From NCBI RefSeq assembly GCF_009857845.1, contig NZ_WWEQ01000012.1, positions 1 to 64,000 on the forward strand: a stretch of DNA of 64,000 bases, given 5' to 3'. The notes beneath the pieces are model-generated. The model did not search any database and was not told the origin of the DNA. It saw nothing but the letters and a program-made list of their open reading frames with translations. Below are positions 1 to 9,474 of this stretch, in pieces. Positions within the stretch are counted from its first letter, which is position 1, and each line of letters begins with the position of its first letter. Source of the DNA: Brevibacterium rongguiense (GTDB lineage: Bacteria; Actinomycetota; Actinomycetes; Actinomycetales; Brevibacteriaceae). The translations under genes and the position numbers were made by a program.

Positions 1-2368
1 TGGGCTGGGCCTCGGTCGCGGTGGCCCGGCCTCCGGCGCCGTCCGGCTGATCCGCGCCGCCGTCGACCACCGCGGCCTCGGGCCGCTCGCGCTCGGCCCG
101 CGCGTCCGCGGTGCCGCCCGCCTCCGCCTCGTCCACATCCGAGGGCAGGGCGGCGGCATCGCCGAAGACCGCCTCGGGCCCCGGCGCCTGGGCGCGGTCG
201 GCTGCGGGCGCGGGGCCCTCCTCCTCGTCCGGAACCGGCAGGCCGCGGCGGCGCAGGAGGGGCGCGATGCCCGGCTGGGCGCCGAAGAAGTCCTCGACCG
301 CCGCCTCGAGGTCCACCGAGTAGCCCGGGGCCAAGAGGGCCTTGCGGAAGCGCTGCCCCGCCTCGTGATCGAGGCCCCCGTTGGCGGCGAACCACTCCTC
401 GGCGTGTGCGGCGAGCACCTCGGACCACAGATACGAGTAGTAGCCGGCCGCATAGCCGTGGGAGAAGACGTGGGCGAAGTACGGCGAGCGGTAGCGCGGG
501 GGCACCAGCGGGTCGAAGCCGGAGGCGGCGAGCACCTCGGACTCGAAGGAGAGCACCGCGTCGACCTGCTCACCGGACTCGAGCGAGTGCCAGCCCAGGT
601 CCAGCAGGGCGGCGGCCAGGTACTCGACGGTCGCGAAGCCCTGGCCGAACGCCTGGGCGAGGGTGAGCCGATCGACGATCTCGTCCGGAATGCCCTCGCC
701 CGTCTCCACGTGCACCGCGTAGTTGGGCAGCACCTGGGGGTGGAACATCCACATCTCGTTGAGCTGCGAGGGGAACTCGACGTAGTCGCGGGGCACCGAG
801 GTGCCGGCGCGGCTGGGGTAGGTCGAGTCCGCGAACAGCCCGTGGAGCACGTGGCCGAACTCGTGGAAGAGGGTGCGCACGCTGTCCGGGGCCAGCAGCG
901 TGGGCTCCCCGGGGGCGGGCTTGGGCAGGTTGAGCGTGAGCGTGACGATCGGGTGCTCGCCCGTGTACCAGGCCCCGGGCACCAGCTGGTCCATCCACGC
1001 GCCGCCGCGCTTGGAGTCGCGCGCGTACGGGTCCAGGCAGATGAGGCCCAGGGGCCGGCCGTTCTCCAGCGCCTCGATGACGCGCACGTCCGGGTGCCAG
1101 CCGCGCTGGTCGCTCGGCCGGAACTCGAGGCCGTACAGCTGGCTCGCGGCGTAGAGGACGCCGTCGCCCAGCACCCGGTCGAACTCGAAGTACTTCGCGG
1201 CCGCGGCGACGTCGATGCCGAACTCGCGCTCGCCGTAGGCGCGCAGCAGGTGGGCGAGGTCGGCCTGCTCGATGCGCTTGATGCCGAGGTCCTCCCGGAT
1301 GGCCGCGAGCTCGGCCGCCAGCTGCTCCTGGGCCGGTGCGAGCAGCCTCGTGAGCAGGGCCGAGGCGTCCTCGGGATCGCCGGCCAGCTGCTCGTCGATC
1401 GCGTAACCGGCATAGGTGCGATAGCCCATGAGCCCCGCCAGGGCCGCGCGCAGCGCCGTGATGTCCGAGACGATGACGCGGGTGTCGTTGTCGTTGCCGC
1501 GCGAGCCCCGGGACAGCGAGGCGGTCATGAGGGCCTGGCGCGTGCGGGTGTCGGTGAGCTCGCACAGCGCGCTCTGCTGCGAGGTGCTCTGCAGGCCCAG
1601 CACCCACCCGGGCACGCCGCGGTCGGCGGCCCGCTGGGCCGCGGCGCCCAGCTCGACGGGGCTGAGCCCGGCGAGCGCCTGCGCGTCCTCCGGCGGCACG
1701 TGCAGCGCGGAGTCGTTCGTCTCCGCGAGCAGCACCTGGCCGAACTCCGTCTCGAGGCTGGACAGCTCGGCGCTGATCGTTGCGGCGGCCTGGCGCGACT
1801 CCTCGTCGAGCCGCGCACCGGCGTGGACGAAGTCGGCGACCATGAGCTCGTGGTGGCGCCGGTCCTCGGGCAGCAGGTCCACGAGCGAGACGGCCTCGAG
1901 GCGGGCGAACAGCTCCGGGCTGAGGAGCACGTCGAGCTCGGCGGCGTGGAGCTCGGCGTCGAGCTGGGCGTAGACCGGCTCGGCCTCCGGTGTCGCGAGC
2001 GCAGAGGAGTAGAGCCGCACGAGGGCGGCCAGCCGCAGGGCGGGATAGCGGGCCAGCTCGATCTGCAGGGTCGTGTTGTGGAATGTCGCGGGCGCCTCTG
2101 CCGCGACGATGGCGGCAATGGCCTCGGCCTGCTGGGCCACCGCGCGCTGGCCCGCGGCGCGCAGGTCCGTCGGGGCGATCGCGGCGAAGTCCGGGAGGGT
2201 CATGGCCGCGGGCTCCGCGATGGCCTGCCAGGCGGCATCGGGCGCGGGGTCGGCAACCGGCTCGGCGTCGTGCGCGGAGTCGGCACCGTGCGCGGGATCG
2301 GCCGCGGGTGCAGGCGGGGTTCCGGTGCCCTGGGCATCGTGCGGCGCTGGCGTCTGGTCGGTTTCCAC
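1..2368 (-). CDS. M3 family oligopeptidase (peptidyl-dipeptidase), 3' end outside window
   Basis: Zinc metallopeptidase of family M3 (Dcp / oligopeptidase A type), which trims short peptides in the cytoplasm. The minus-strand frame from GTG 2368 stays open to base 1, so the C terminus is missing. The zinc motif HEFGH lies at about residues 502-506 and the downstream glutamate region EFPSQLNE near 530. GTG is preferred because AAGGAG stands 5 bases upstream. The N terminus (about 45 residues) is Ala/Pro/Asp-rich linker. The usual M3 core ends near residue 710 (LLRRRGLPV), but an acidic Ala/Glu/Pro-rich tail of at least 80 residues continues out of the window, which is atypical. Family assignment is secure; substrate is not. 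Confidence 0.93.
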   Translation of the reverse strand, partial: METDQTPAPHDAQGTGTPPAPAADPAHGADSAHDAEPVADPAPDAAWQAIAEPAAMTLPDFAAIAPTDLRAAGQRAVAQQAEAIAAIVAAEAPATFHNTTLQIELARYPALRLAALVRLYSSALATPEAEPVYAQLDAELHAAELDVLLSPELFARLEAVSLVDLLPEDRRHHELMVADFVHAGARLDEESRQAAATISAELSSLETEFGQVLLAETNDSALHVPPEDAQALAGLSPVELGAAAQRAADRGVPGWVLGLQSTSQQSALCELTDTRTRQALMTASLSRGSRGNDNDTRVIVSDITALRAALAGLMGYRTYAGYAIDEQLAGDPEDASALLTRLLAPAQEQLAAELAAIREDLGIKRIEQADLAHLLRAYGEREFGIDVAAAAKYFEFDRVLGDGVLYAASQLYGLEFRPSDQRGWHPDVRVIEALENGRPLGLICLDPYARDSKRGGAWMDQLVPGAWYTGEHPIVTLTLNLPKPAPGEPTLLAPDSVRTLFHEFGHVLHGLFADSTYPSRAGTSVPRDYVEFPSQLNEMWMFHPQVLPNYAVHVETGEGIPDEIVDRLTLAQAFGQGFATVEYLAAALLDLGWHSLESGEQVDAVLSFESEVLAASGFDPLVPPRYRSPYFAHVFSHGYAAGYYSYLWSEVLAAHAEEWFAANGGLDHEAGQRFRKALLAPGYSVDLEAAVEDFFGAQPGIAPLLRRRGLPVPDEEEGPAPAADRAQAPGPEAVFGDAAALPSDVDEAEAGGTADARAERERPEAAVVDGGADQPDGAGGRATATEAQP

Positions 2369-2575
2369 GGTGACTCCTTGGCGGTGCGGTGCGCACACGT
2401 GCGGGGCGCCGGCCGCGCCGGCCCGGCTGCGGCGGAATCGCGCGCGGTGCCGGTCGAGCGCAGGTGCGGGTGCCCGCCCGTGCGGTGCGGGGCCTCGCCA
2501 AGCGGATCGGAGGCGAGGACTATCGTGGTGCTGGTGTGCCGGATACAGGGGACGATGTGCAGTGAGTGAGGGCCG

Positions 2576-3820
2576 ATGAGCGGGTTCGCGGGCTATCCCA
2601 AGGGCCACCCGATGACCCGCAGGATCGAGATCGGCCTGCTCATGGCCGGCCTCGCGACCTTCACCCTGCTGTACAACACTCAGGCCATTTTGCCGTACTT
2701 CGCACGCGACTACAGCATTTCGCCCGCCCAGGCCGCCCTTTCGGTCTCCGCGGCCACGGCGGGGCTGGCCGTCGGGCTCATCGTCGCGGTGCCCATCTCC
2801 GAGCGGCTCGGGCGCGTGCGGGTGATCCGCTGGTCGCTGGGCGGGGCGGCGGCGCTGGGCGCCCTCGCGGCCTTCATCGACGACTGGTCGCTCTTCCTCG
2901 TGGTGCGCTTCGCCATGGGCGTCGTGCTCGCGGGCCTGCCCGCCACGGCAGCCGTGTACCTGCGCGAGGAGATCGCCCCCGAGTACTCCACGTCCGCGAC
3001 GGGCCTCTACATCTTCGGCACGACCCTGGGCGGCCTCACCGGCCGCATCGCCTCGTCCGGGGCGATCGAGCTCATGCACCGGCTGGGCCTGACGGGCGCG
3101 CTGGGACTCGACGCCTCGCACCTCGCGCTGCTGTTCACCGCGCTCATCGGCGTCGGGTGCGCGATCGCCTGCTGGCTCCTGCTGCCGGAGTCGCGCGGCT
3201 TCACCGTCCACCGGGACTCCCTGCGCGAGCTCGTCGCCAAGTTCGGCCGCGCCTTCCGCGATCCCGTGCTGCTGGGCCTCTACCTGCTGGGCGCCCTGGG
3301 CATGGGCACGTTCGTGGGCGCATTCAACGTGCTGGGCTTCCGCCTCGAGGCCGAGCCGTACCTGCTGTCCGTGGGCACCGTGGGCCTGCTCTACCTCGTC
3401 TACCCCGTGGCCGGCTACGGCGGGGCGCTGGCCAACCGGCTGGCCGATCGCACCTCGCTGCGCGCGGTCATCGTCTTCGGCCCCGTCCTGGCGCTGGCGG
3501 GGGTGGGCCTCATGGCCGCGCGGCCGCTGTGGGTCATCATCGCGGGCATGCTCGTGCTGGCCGTGGGGTTCTCCATCGTCCACTCGCTGGCCTCGGCGTG
3601 GGTGGCCACGCGCGCCAACGCGTCCGTGGGGGTGCCCGCCCAGGCCGCCTCCATGTACATGCTCTTCTACTACGGCGGCTCCTCCGTCAACGGCAATCTG
3701 GCGCCGCTCGCGTGGGAGGCGGGCGGCTGGCCCGCCGTGACGTGGCTGATCGGCGCGATGATGGCCGCCGCGCTCGTCATCGCGCTGCTGCTGGGCCGCT
3801 CCAAGCCGGTGGTGCGCTGA
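2576..3820 (+). CDS. MFS transporter (YnfM-like, 12 TM)
   Basis: Major facilitator superfamily permease of 414 residues with about twelve hydrophobic segments from LLMAGLATFTLLYNTQAILP at the N terminus to ALVIALLLGR at the C terminus. The loop-2/3 motif is SERLGRVRVIRWSLGG, the classic MFS RxGRR-like signature. The opening NTQAILPYFARDY resembles the YnfM/arabinose-efflux subgroup of proton-driven drug or sugar exporters. A TATCGT hexamer at 2521-2526 could be the -10 element, giving a leader of about 45 bases; the ribosome site (GTGAGGGCCG) is weak. An in-frame ATG at residue 13 (MTRRIEIG) is an alternative start. Divergent from the M3 peptidase. Substrate unknown. Confidence 0.9.
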   Translation: MSGFAGYPKGHPMTRRIEIGLLMAGLATFTLLYNTQAILPYFARDYSISPAQAALSVSAATAGLAVGLIVAVPISERLGRVRVIRWSLGGAAALGALAAFIDDWSLFLVVRFAMGVVLAGLPATAAVYLREEIAPEYSTSATGLYIFGTTLGGLTGRIASSGAIELMHRLGLTGALGLDASHLALLFTALIGVGCAIACWLLLPESRGFTVHRDSLRELVAKFGRAFRDPVLLGLYLLGALGMGTFVGAFNVLGFRLEAEPYLLSVGTVGLLYLVYPVAGYGGALANRLADRTSLRAVIVFGPVLALAGVGLMAARPLWVIIAGMLVLAVGFSIVHSLASAWVATRANASVGVPAQAASMYMLFYYGGSSVNGNLAPLAWEAGGWPAVTWLIGAMMAAALVIALLLGRSKPVVR

Positions 3821-3866
3821 GGGGCTCGCCGCTGAGGGGATCGGCGCTGCGGCAGCGGGCAGCGGT

Positions 3867-3916
3867 GTGCGGACCGGGTGCGCGGACCGGGTGCGCGAGC
3901 CGGGTGCGCGGACCGG
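3867..3916. repeat. 13-bp tandem repeat, about 4 copies
   Basis: Imperfect tandem copies of TGCGCGGACCGGG fill the gap between the MFS and AI-2E family genes. No coding role is apparent. Confidence 0.7.
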
Positions 3917-3975
3917 CGGTGGGGCAAGCCGCCCTGCCGCGCGGGACGCCTGCGGGGCCGGGCGCCGGATGCGCC

Positions 3976-3981
3976 TACACT
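3976..3981 (+). promoter_or_regulatory. -10 element TACACT of a leaderless promoter
   Basis: TACACT ends six bases before the GTG at 3988, the same geometry as at least eight other genes in this window, so transcription probably begins at or next to the start codon. Confidence 0.55.
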
Positions 3982-3987
3982 GAGCGG

Positions 3988-5100
3988 GTGAGCAAGCTCC
4001 CTGGATCCCGCCGCGGCACCCTGGGCGGAGTCGTTCCCCCGCCCCCCGCCCGACGCCTGCAGGTTCCCGCGTTCTGGATGGCCTTCGTCGGCACGCTGGG
4101 CGTGGGACTGGGCCTCATGGTGATCAACGGGCTGTCGACGATCGCCTCCGTCATCACCTACGTCGGGGTGGCGCTGTTCCTCGCGCTCGGCCTCGACCCC
4201 GTCATCCAGTTCCTCGCGAAGCGGCACATCCGCCGCGGGCTCGCCACCGTGCTCACCCTCGTCGTCATGGTGCTGGCGGTGACGGGGGTCTTCCTGCTCA
4301 TCGTCCCGCCGGTCGTCGCGCAGATCCAGGCGTTCATCGGCAACCTGCCCGTGCTCATCAACGAGCTCGCCAACCGCGAATGGGTCAAGGACCTCGAGGC
4401 GCAGTTCGCGGGCTCGCTCGACCTCAACGCCCTCGTCTCGCAGGGCAGCCAGTGGGCCTCGGACCCGAAGAACATCCTGTCGCTGGGCGGCGGGGTGGTG
4501 GCGGTGGGCGCCGGCATCGCGAACTTCACCGCCGGGCTCATCATCGTCGTCATCCTCACGATCTACTTCACCGCCACGCTGCCCTCGATCAAGCGGGGGC
4601 TCTACCTGTTGGTGCCGCGCAGCCGTCGGGCCTTCACCGAGTCGGTCACGGAGGAGGTCACCCGGTCCGTGGGCCGCTACGTCTTCGGCCAGGTGCTGCT
4701 CGCCGCGATCAACGGCCTGCTGTCCTCGATCTTCCTCACGATCATCGGCTCGCCGCTGCCGGCGCTCCTCGCGTTCATCGCGTTCCTGGGCTCGCTCATC
4801 CCGCTGGTGGGCACGCTGTCCGGGTCCATCGTCATCGTGGCCTCGTGCCTGTTCGTCTCGCCGTCCATGGCGATCATCGCGGGCATCTACTACCTCATCT
4901 ACATGCAGATCGAGGCCTACATCCTCAGCCCCCGAATCATGAACCAGGCCGTCAACGTGCCCGGCTCGATCGTCATCATCGCCGCGGCCGCCGGCGGCGG
5001 GCTGGGCGGCGTGCTCGGCGCGATCGTCGCCGTGCCGCTGGCCGCGAGCCTCCTCATCATCGTCCGGCGCGTCGTCATCCCCCACCAGCACAAGCGCTAG
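3988..5100 (+). CDS. AI-2E family transporter
   Basis: Membrane protein of 370 residues of the AI-2E_transport family (PF01594), which includes quorum-signal exporters, sodium/proton antiporters and many permeases of unknown cargo. Hydrophobic segments are seen at about residues 27-75, 85-110, 170-200 and then in a long block from 235 to 365; the family-typical GSLIPLVGT near residue 270 and the glycine-rich stretch AAAGGGLGGVLGAIVAVP near 335 are present. The GTG start at 3988 follows a TACACT -10 box by six bases and has no Shine-Dalgarno, arguing for a leaderless message. The frame is open further upstream but that part reads as repeat DNA. Cargo unknown. Confidence 0.9.
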   Translation: MSKLPGSRRGTLGGVVPPPPARRLQVPAFWMAFVGTLGVGLGLMVINGLSTIASVITYVGVALFLALGLDPVIQFLAKRHIRRGLATVLTLVVMVLAVTGVFLLIVPPVVAQIQAFIGNLPVLINELANREWVKDLEAQFAGSLDLNALVSQGSQWASDPKNILSLGGGVVAVGAGIANFTAGLIIVVILTIYFTATLPSIKRGLYLLVPRSRRAFTESVTEEVTRSVGRYVFGQVLLAAINGLLSSIFLTIIGSPLPALLAFIAFLGSLIPLVGTLSGSIVIVASCLFVSPSMAIIAGIYYLIYMQIEAYILSPRIMNQAVNVPGSIVIIAAAAGGGLGGVLGAIVAVPLAASLLIIVRRVVIPHQHKR

Positions 5101-5334
5101 CTCCGCCGGGTCCTGCCCCCGGCGCCCGAGGCGGCACGGGCCGTCCCCGCGCGGGCACCGGGCCAGTCTGGCCCGGGCTGCCCGCTCGCCACCGGCCCGG
5201 GGGCGTTCCCTCCCCACCGGTCCGGCGGGGCCCGCTCCTCACCGTCCCGATGGGGTTCGCCGCCCCGTCGGCCCGATGGGCTCGCAGCCCCGGAGCGCCT
5301 CGGGCAGCGGGCCACGGGCGGAGCGCGGAGACCC

Positions 5335-5340
5335 TAGAGT
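5335..5340 (+). promoter_or_regulatory. -10 element TAGAGT of a leaderless promoter
   Basis: TAGAGT ends six bases before ATG 5347, and no ribosome-binding site is visible. Confidence 0.55.
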
Positions 5341-5346
5341 GGTCCC

Positions 5347-5988
5347 ATGAGCGACAACGACGTCACCGAGCCCTATCCCGTCCCCGATCTGTCCGGCCTG
5401 CCGGCGGATGTCCTTGCCCGGATCCGCGCCGAGGGGGAGGCCTCCGGCTTCGTGCCGAACGTCTTCCTCACGCTAGCCCGGCGCCCCGCCGAGTTCCGCG
5501 CCTTCTTCGCCTACTACGACGCGCTCATGGGCAAGGAGGGCGGCGGGCTGACGAAGGCGGACCGGGAGATGATCGTGACCGCCACCTCGGCGGCCAACGA
5601 CTGCCTCTACTGCGTCGTCGCCCACGGCGCGCTGCTGCGGCTGTTCGAGCGCGACCCCCACATCGCCGACCGGGTCGCGGTCAACTGGCGCAGCGCGGGC
5701 CTGCCCGCCCGCCAGCACGCGATGCTCGAGTTCGCCCTCAAGGTCTGCGAGCGGCCCGGCGAGGTGGGGGATGCGGACCGGGCGGCGCTGTACGAGCACG
5801 GCTTCGACGACGAGGACGCGTGGGACATCGCGGCGATCACGGGGTTCTTCGGCCTGTCCAACCGGGTGGCCACCGTGGCGAAGATGGCGCCCAACCCGCA
5901 GTTCTACCTGCTGGGGCGGGTGCCCAAGGACGTCTACGCGCAGCTGACGGCGCAGCCCCCGGTGCAGGACCCGCCCGCGGCCGGCTGA
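5347..5988 (+). CDS. Peroxidase-related enzyme, AhpD/CMD family
   Basis: A 213-residue member of the carboxymuconolactone decarboxylase / AhpD superfamily, close to the 'uncharacterised peroxidase-related enzyme' group (TIGR01926). The redox motif is visible as DCLYCVVAHGALLR near residues 83-97, with two cysteines in CxxC spacing followed by a histidine, as in AhpD-type alkylhydroperoxidases. Expected to be a cytoplasmic all-helical oligomer that reduces peroxides. It stands alone between the AI-2E transporter and the aldehyde dehydrogenase operon and appears leaderless. Physiological substrate and electron donor cannot be read from the sequence. Confidence 0.88.
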   Translation: MSDNDVTEPYPVPDLSGLPADVLARIRAEGEASGFVPNVFLTLARRPAEFRAFFAYYDALMGKEGGGLTKADREMIVTATSAANDCLYCVVAHGALLRLFERDPHIADRVAVNWRSAGLPARQHAMLEFALKVCERPGEVGDADRAALYEHGFDDEDAWDIAAITGFFGLSNRVATVAKMAPNPQFYLLGRVPKDVYAQLTAQPPVQDPPAAG

Positions 5989-6154
5989 GCCGGTTCCGGC
6001 GCTCTGGGCAGCCGGCCGACCGGCGACCGGACGTGCGGGCGACCTGGCCCCGGGCGGGCATCGCGACCGCAGGCGCAGCGGGCCGGCTCCCGAGGCGCCG
6101 CGGGAGCCCGTCGCGCAGCCGCGCTGGACGTCCACGATGACGGGCCGGACACCG

Positions 6155-6184
6155 TTGAGCCATGTCCGCTCCAGCGGTTAGGGT
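6155..6184 (+). promoter_or_regulatory. Promoter for aldehyde dehydrogenase operon
   Basis: TTGAGC (6155-6160) and TAGGGT (6179-6184) are separated by 18 bases, a good vegetative-sigma promoter, and would give a 5' leader of about 93 bases before ATG 6284. Confidence 0.5.
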
Positions 6185-6283
6185 GTGACGCAAGCCGCAT
6201 GAATGGCCCGGACCGGGCGTTCGCAACGGCCGTCAGCCGCGCGGAGCGCACGCACCGCGCGCCGGATCTCAATGAGGAGAATC

Positions 6284-7806
<1,523 letters not shown>

Positions 7807-7807
<1 letters not shown>

Positions 7808-8220
7808 TGAGCGAGCAGGCACTCGACCGTCCGCTGGATTCGCAGCCCACCCTGGACGGAGAGACCGAGTCCCGGGTGGCGCTGACTCCGGCGGCGGTCG
7901 AGCTCCTGCGCGAACTCATCGGCCAGCACGGCCAGCTCATGTTCCACCAGTCCGGCGGGTGCTGCGATGGGTCCTCGCCCATGTGCTATCCGGCCGGTGA
8001 GTTCCTCACGAGCGACGCCGATGTGCTGCTGGGCCGCTTCACGCTGCCCGGTGTCGATGCCGAGCAGGCCGAGCTCGAGTTCTGGATGTCCGCGGAGCAG
8101 TTCCGCTACTGGAAGCACACCCACCTGACGGTGGACGTGGTCAAGGGCCGCGGCTCGGGCTTCAGCGTGGAGTCGCCCACGGGCCAGCGGTTCCTCATCC
8201 GCTCACGGCTCGTCGGGTAG
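7807..8220 (+). CDS. DUF779 domain protein, partner of aldehyde dehydrogenase
   Basis: A 137-residue DUF779 protein. The family signature FHQSGGCCDGSSPMC, rich in cysteine, lies near residues 43-57 and suggests metal or redox binding; the rest is a compact alpha/beta fold. DUF779 genes almost always follow acetaldehyde dehydrogenase genes, and here ATG 7807 shares its A with the dehydrogenase stop (TGATG), so the two are translationally coupled. The known association implies a supporting role in aldehyde oxidation, but no biochemical function is established. Start choice is secure from the overlap. Confidence 0.93.
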
Positions 8221-8306
8221 CCCGCACCGCCCCCCCAGGGTGCGAGGGGGCGGGGGAGCCGCGGGGCGGGGGAGCCGGTGGTTCTCCCGCCCCGCTTGGT
8301 CCGCAC

Positions 8307-8395
8307 CGCTCGGGCACGGATGAGGCGCTCGGGCACGGATGTGGCGCTCGGGCACGGACGAATCGCTCGGACGCCGGTGAGCCGCTCGGGCACCC
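8307..8395. repeat. Direct repeats of CGCTCGGGCACGG
   Basis: Five imperfect copies of CGCTCGGGCACGGATG-like units, about 18 bases apart, lie between the convergent DUF779 and tenA genes. No hairpin or reading frame explains them. Confidence 0.75.
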
Positions 8396-8484
8396 GATCC
8401 CTGGCGCCGCCGTCGCGCCTCAGAGTCCGGTGCGCCGCCCGGGAACCGCATGGCCCCACCCGCCCCCCGAGGCCCCGTCACCGC

Positions 8485-9159
8485 TCACGCGCTGTAGGCG
8501 GCGTCGAAGAACTCGAGCTCCAAGCGGACGAAGCGATCCCACAGGCCGACGGCCTCCGCGCGCTCCGCCTCGTCCAGGTCCGCGCCCACCCGGTCGATCT
8601 CGTCGACGATGCACTGCACCCAGGCGCGGAAGTCCGCGCCGCGGTGCAGGTCGATCCAGCCCAGGTGCTCCGGTCGGCTGGGGTCGGCGAGCTCGCGCTC
8701 GCCCCAGTCCAGGTAGAGCCACTCGGCGACGGCCATGACGATGAGGCTGCGGATGTAGGAATTGGCGTGCGCCGTGTCGCGCATTCCCTCGATCATCGCC
8801 GCCGAGGTCGCGGTCAGGGGGACCTCGCCGGCCCGCGCGGCCGACGAGCCGAGGGCCGCCAGGGCGCGCTCGAAGTAGCCGTCCTCGTCCGCGGCGAAGA
8901 AGCCCAGCTGGGCGGAGAAGCGCAGCTTGGGCTCGACGCGGTCGGCGTTGACGACGCACGAGGCGCACAGCGACAGGGCCGCATCGAAGAAGCGGTAGTC
9001 CTGTTCGAGGTAGTGGGCGAGCACGGCGTCGTCGACGCTGCCCGCGAACAGCTCCTCGACGAAGCGGTGGCCGATCGCCCGGTCCCAGGTCTCACCTGAG
9101 CGCTCGCGCAGCTGGGCGGCGAAACCGCCCGGCGCGGTGACGATGGTGGTGGTGCTCAT
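8485..9159 (-). CDS. tenA: TenA-family aminopyrimidine aminohydrolase / thiaminase II-like
   Basis: TenA-like all-helical protein of 224 residues that acts in thiamine pyrimidine salvage. The C-terminal glutamate motif LELEFFDAAYS is present. At the position where TenA_C proteins have the nucleophilic cysteine (PCxW), this protein reads MAVAEWLYLDWGE, so it belongs to the cysteine-less TenA_E type, whose activity differs from classical thiaminase II. ATG 9159 has AGGAGG 6 bases upstream; a longer frame exists but crosses that site. A TPP riboswitch lies immediately upstream, which fits a thiamine-linked role and predicts repression by TPP. Monocistronic. Confidence 0.93.
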   Translation of the reverse strand: MSTTTIVTAPGGFAAQLRERSGETWDRAIGHRFVEELFAGSVDDAVLAHYLEQDYRFFDAALSLCASCVVNADRVEPKLRFSAQLGFFAADEDGYFERALAALGSSAARAGEVPLTATSAAMIEGMRDTAHANSYIRSLIVMAVAEWLYLDWGERELADPSRPEHLGWIDLHRGADFRAWVQCIVDEIDRVGADLDEAERAEAVGLWDRFVRLELEFFDAAYSA

Positions 9160-9222
9160 CGCAGTCCTCCTCTGCGGGCAGGGGTGCGGCACGGCCGGGC
9201 GCCTGGGGCCCCGCTTCACGAC

Positions 9223-9306
9223 TTCCTCCGCCGGTGCTCACCGGATCAGGTTCGAAGGGTCTGCTGCCGCACTCTCAGCGCCCGCGATGGCGCTCCCCTG
9301 TCGTGG
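9223..9306 (-). promoter_or_regulatory. TPP riboswitch (THI element) upstream of tenA
   Basis: On the minus strand the leader carries the conserved TPP aptamer: AGGGGAGC opens P1, CTGAGAGTGCGG forms the J2/P3 pyrimidine-sensing region, then AGACCCTTCGAACCTGATC and CCGG..CACCGG make P4/P5 before the closing GGCGGA. It lies 65 bases upstream of tenA, so TPP probably hides the ribosome site or halts transcription. Confidence 0.95.
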
Positions 9307-9322
9307 AGCCCACCCTAGCGCA

Positions 9323-9370
9323 CGGCCCCACGGCCCCACGGCCCCACGGCCCCACGGCCCCACGGCCCCA
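9323..9370. repeat. 8-bp tandem repeat CGGCCCCA, 6 perfect copies
   Basis: Six exact copies of CGGCCCCA followed by a degenerate one lie just upstream (in minus-strand terms) of the TPP riboswitch. Such perfect short repeats are prone to copy-number change and would alter the distance between any promoter here and the riboswitch. Confidence 0.9.
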
Positions 9371-9474
9371 CGGGCGCACCGCCTCACGGCCGCCCGGGCG
9401 CGCACCATCCCCGTACGCACGACCGCCCCGGCCATCGTGGGCCGGGGCGGTGGGGTGCACGCAGGGGGAGGGGC

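Noticed and set aside
365-2569. A 734-codon plus-strand frame opposite the M3 peptidase
   Set aside because: The minus strand carries the HEFGH peptidase with a good ribosome site; the plus frame has no recognisable content.
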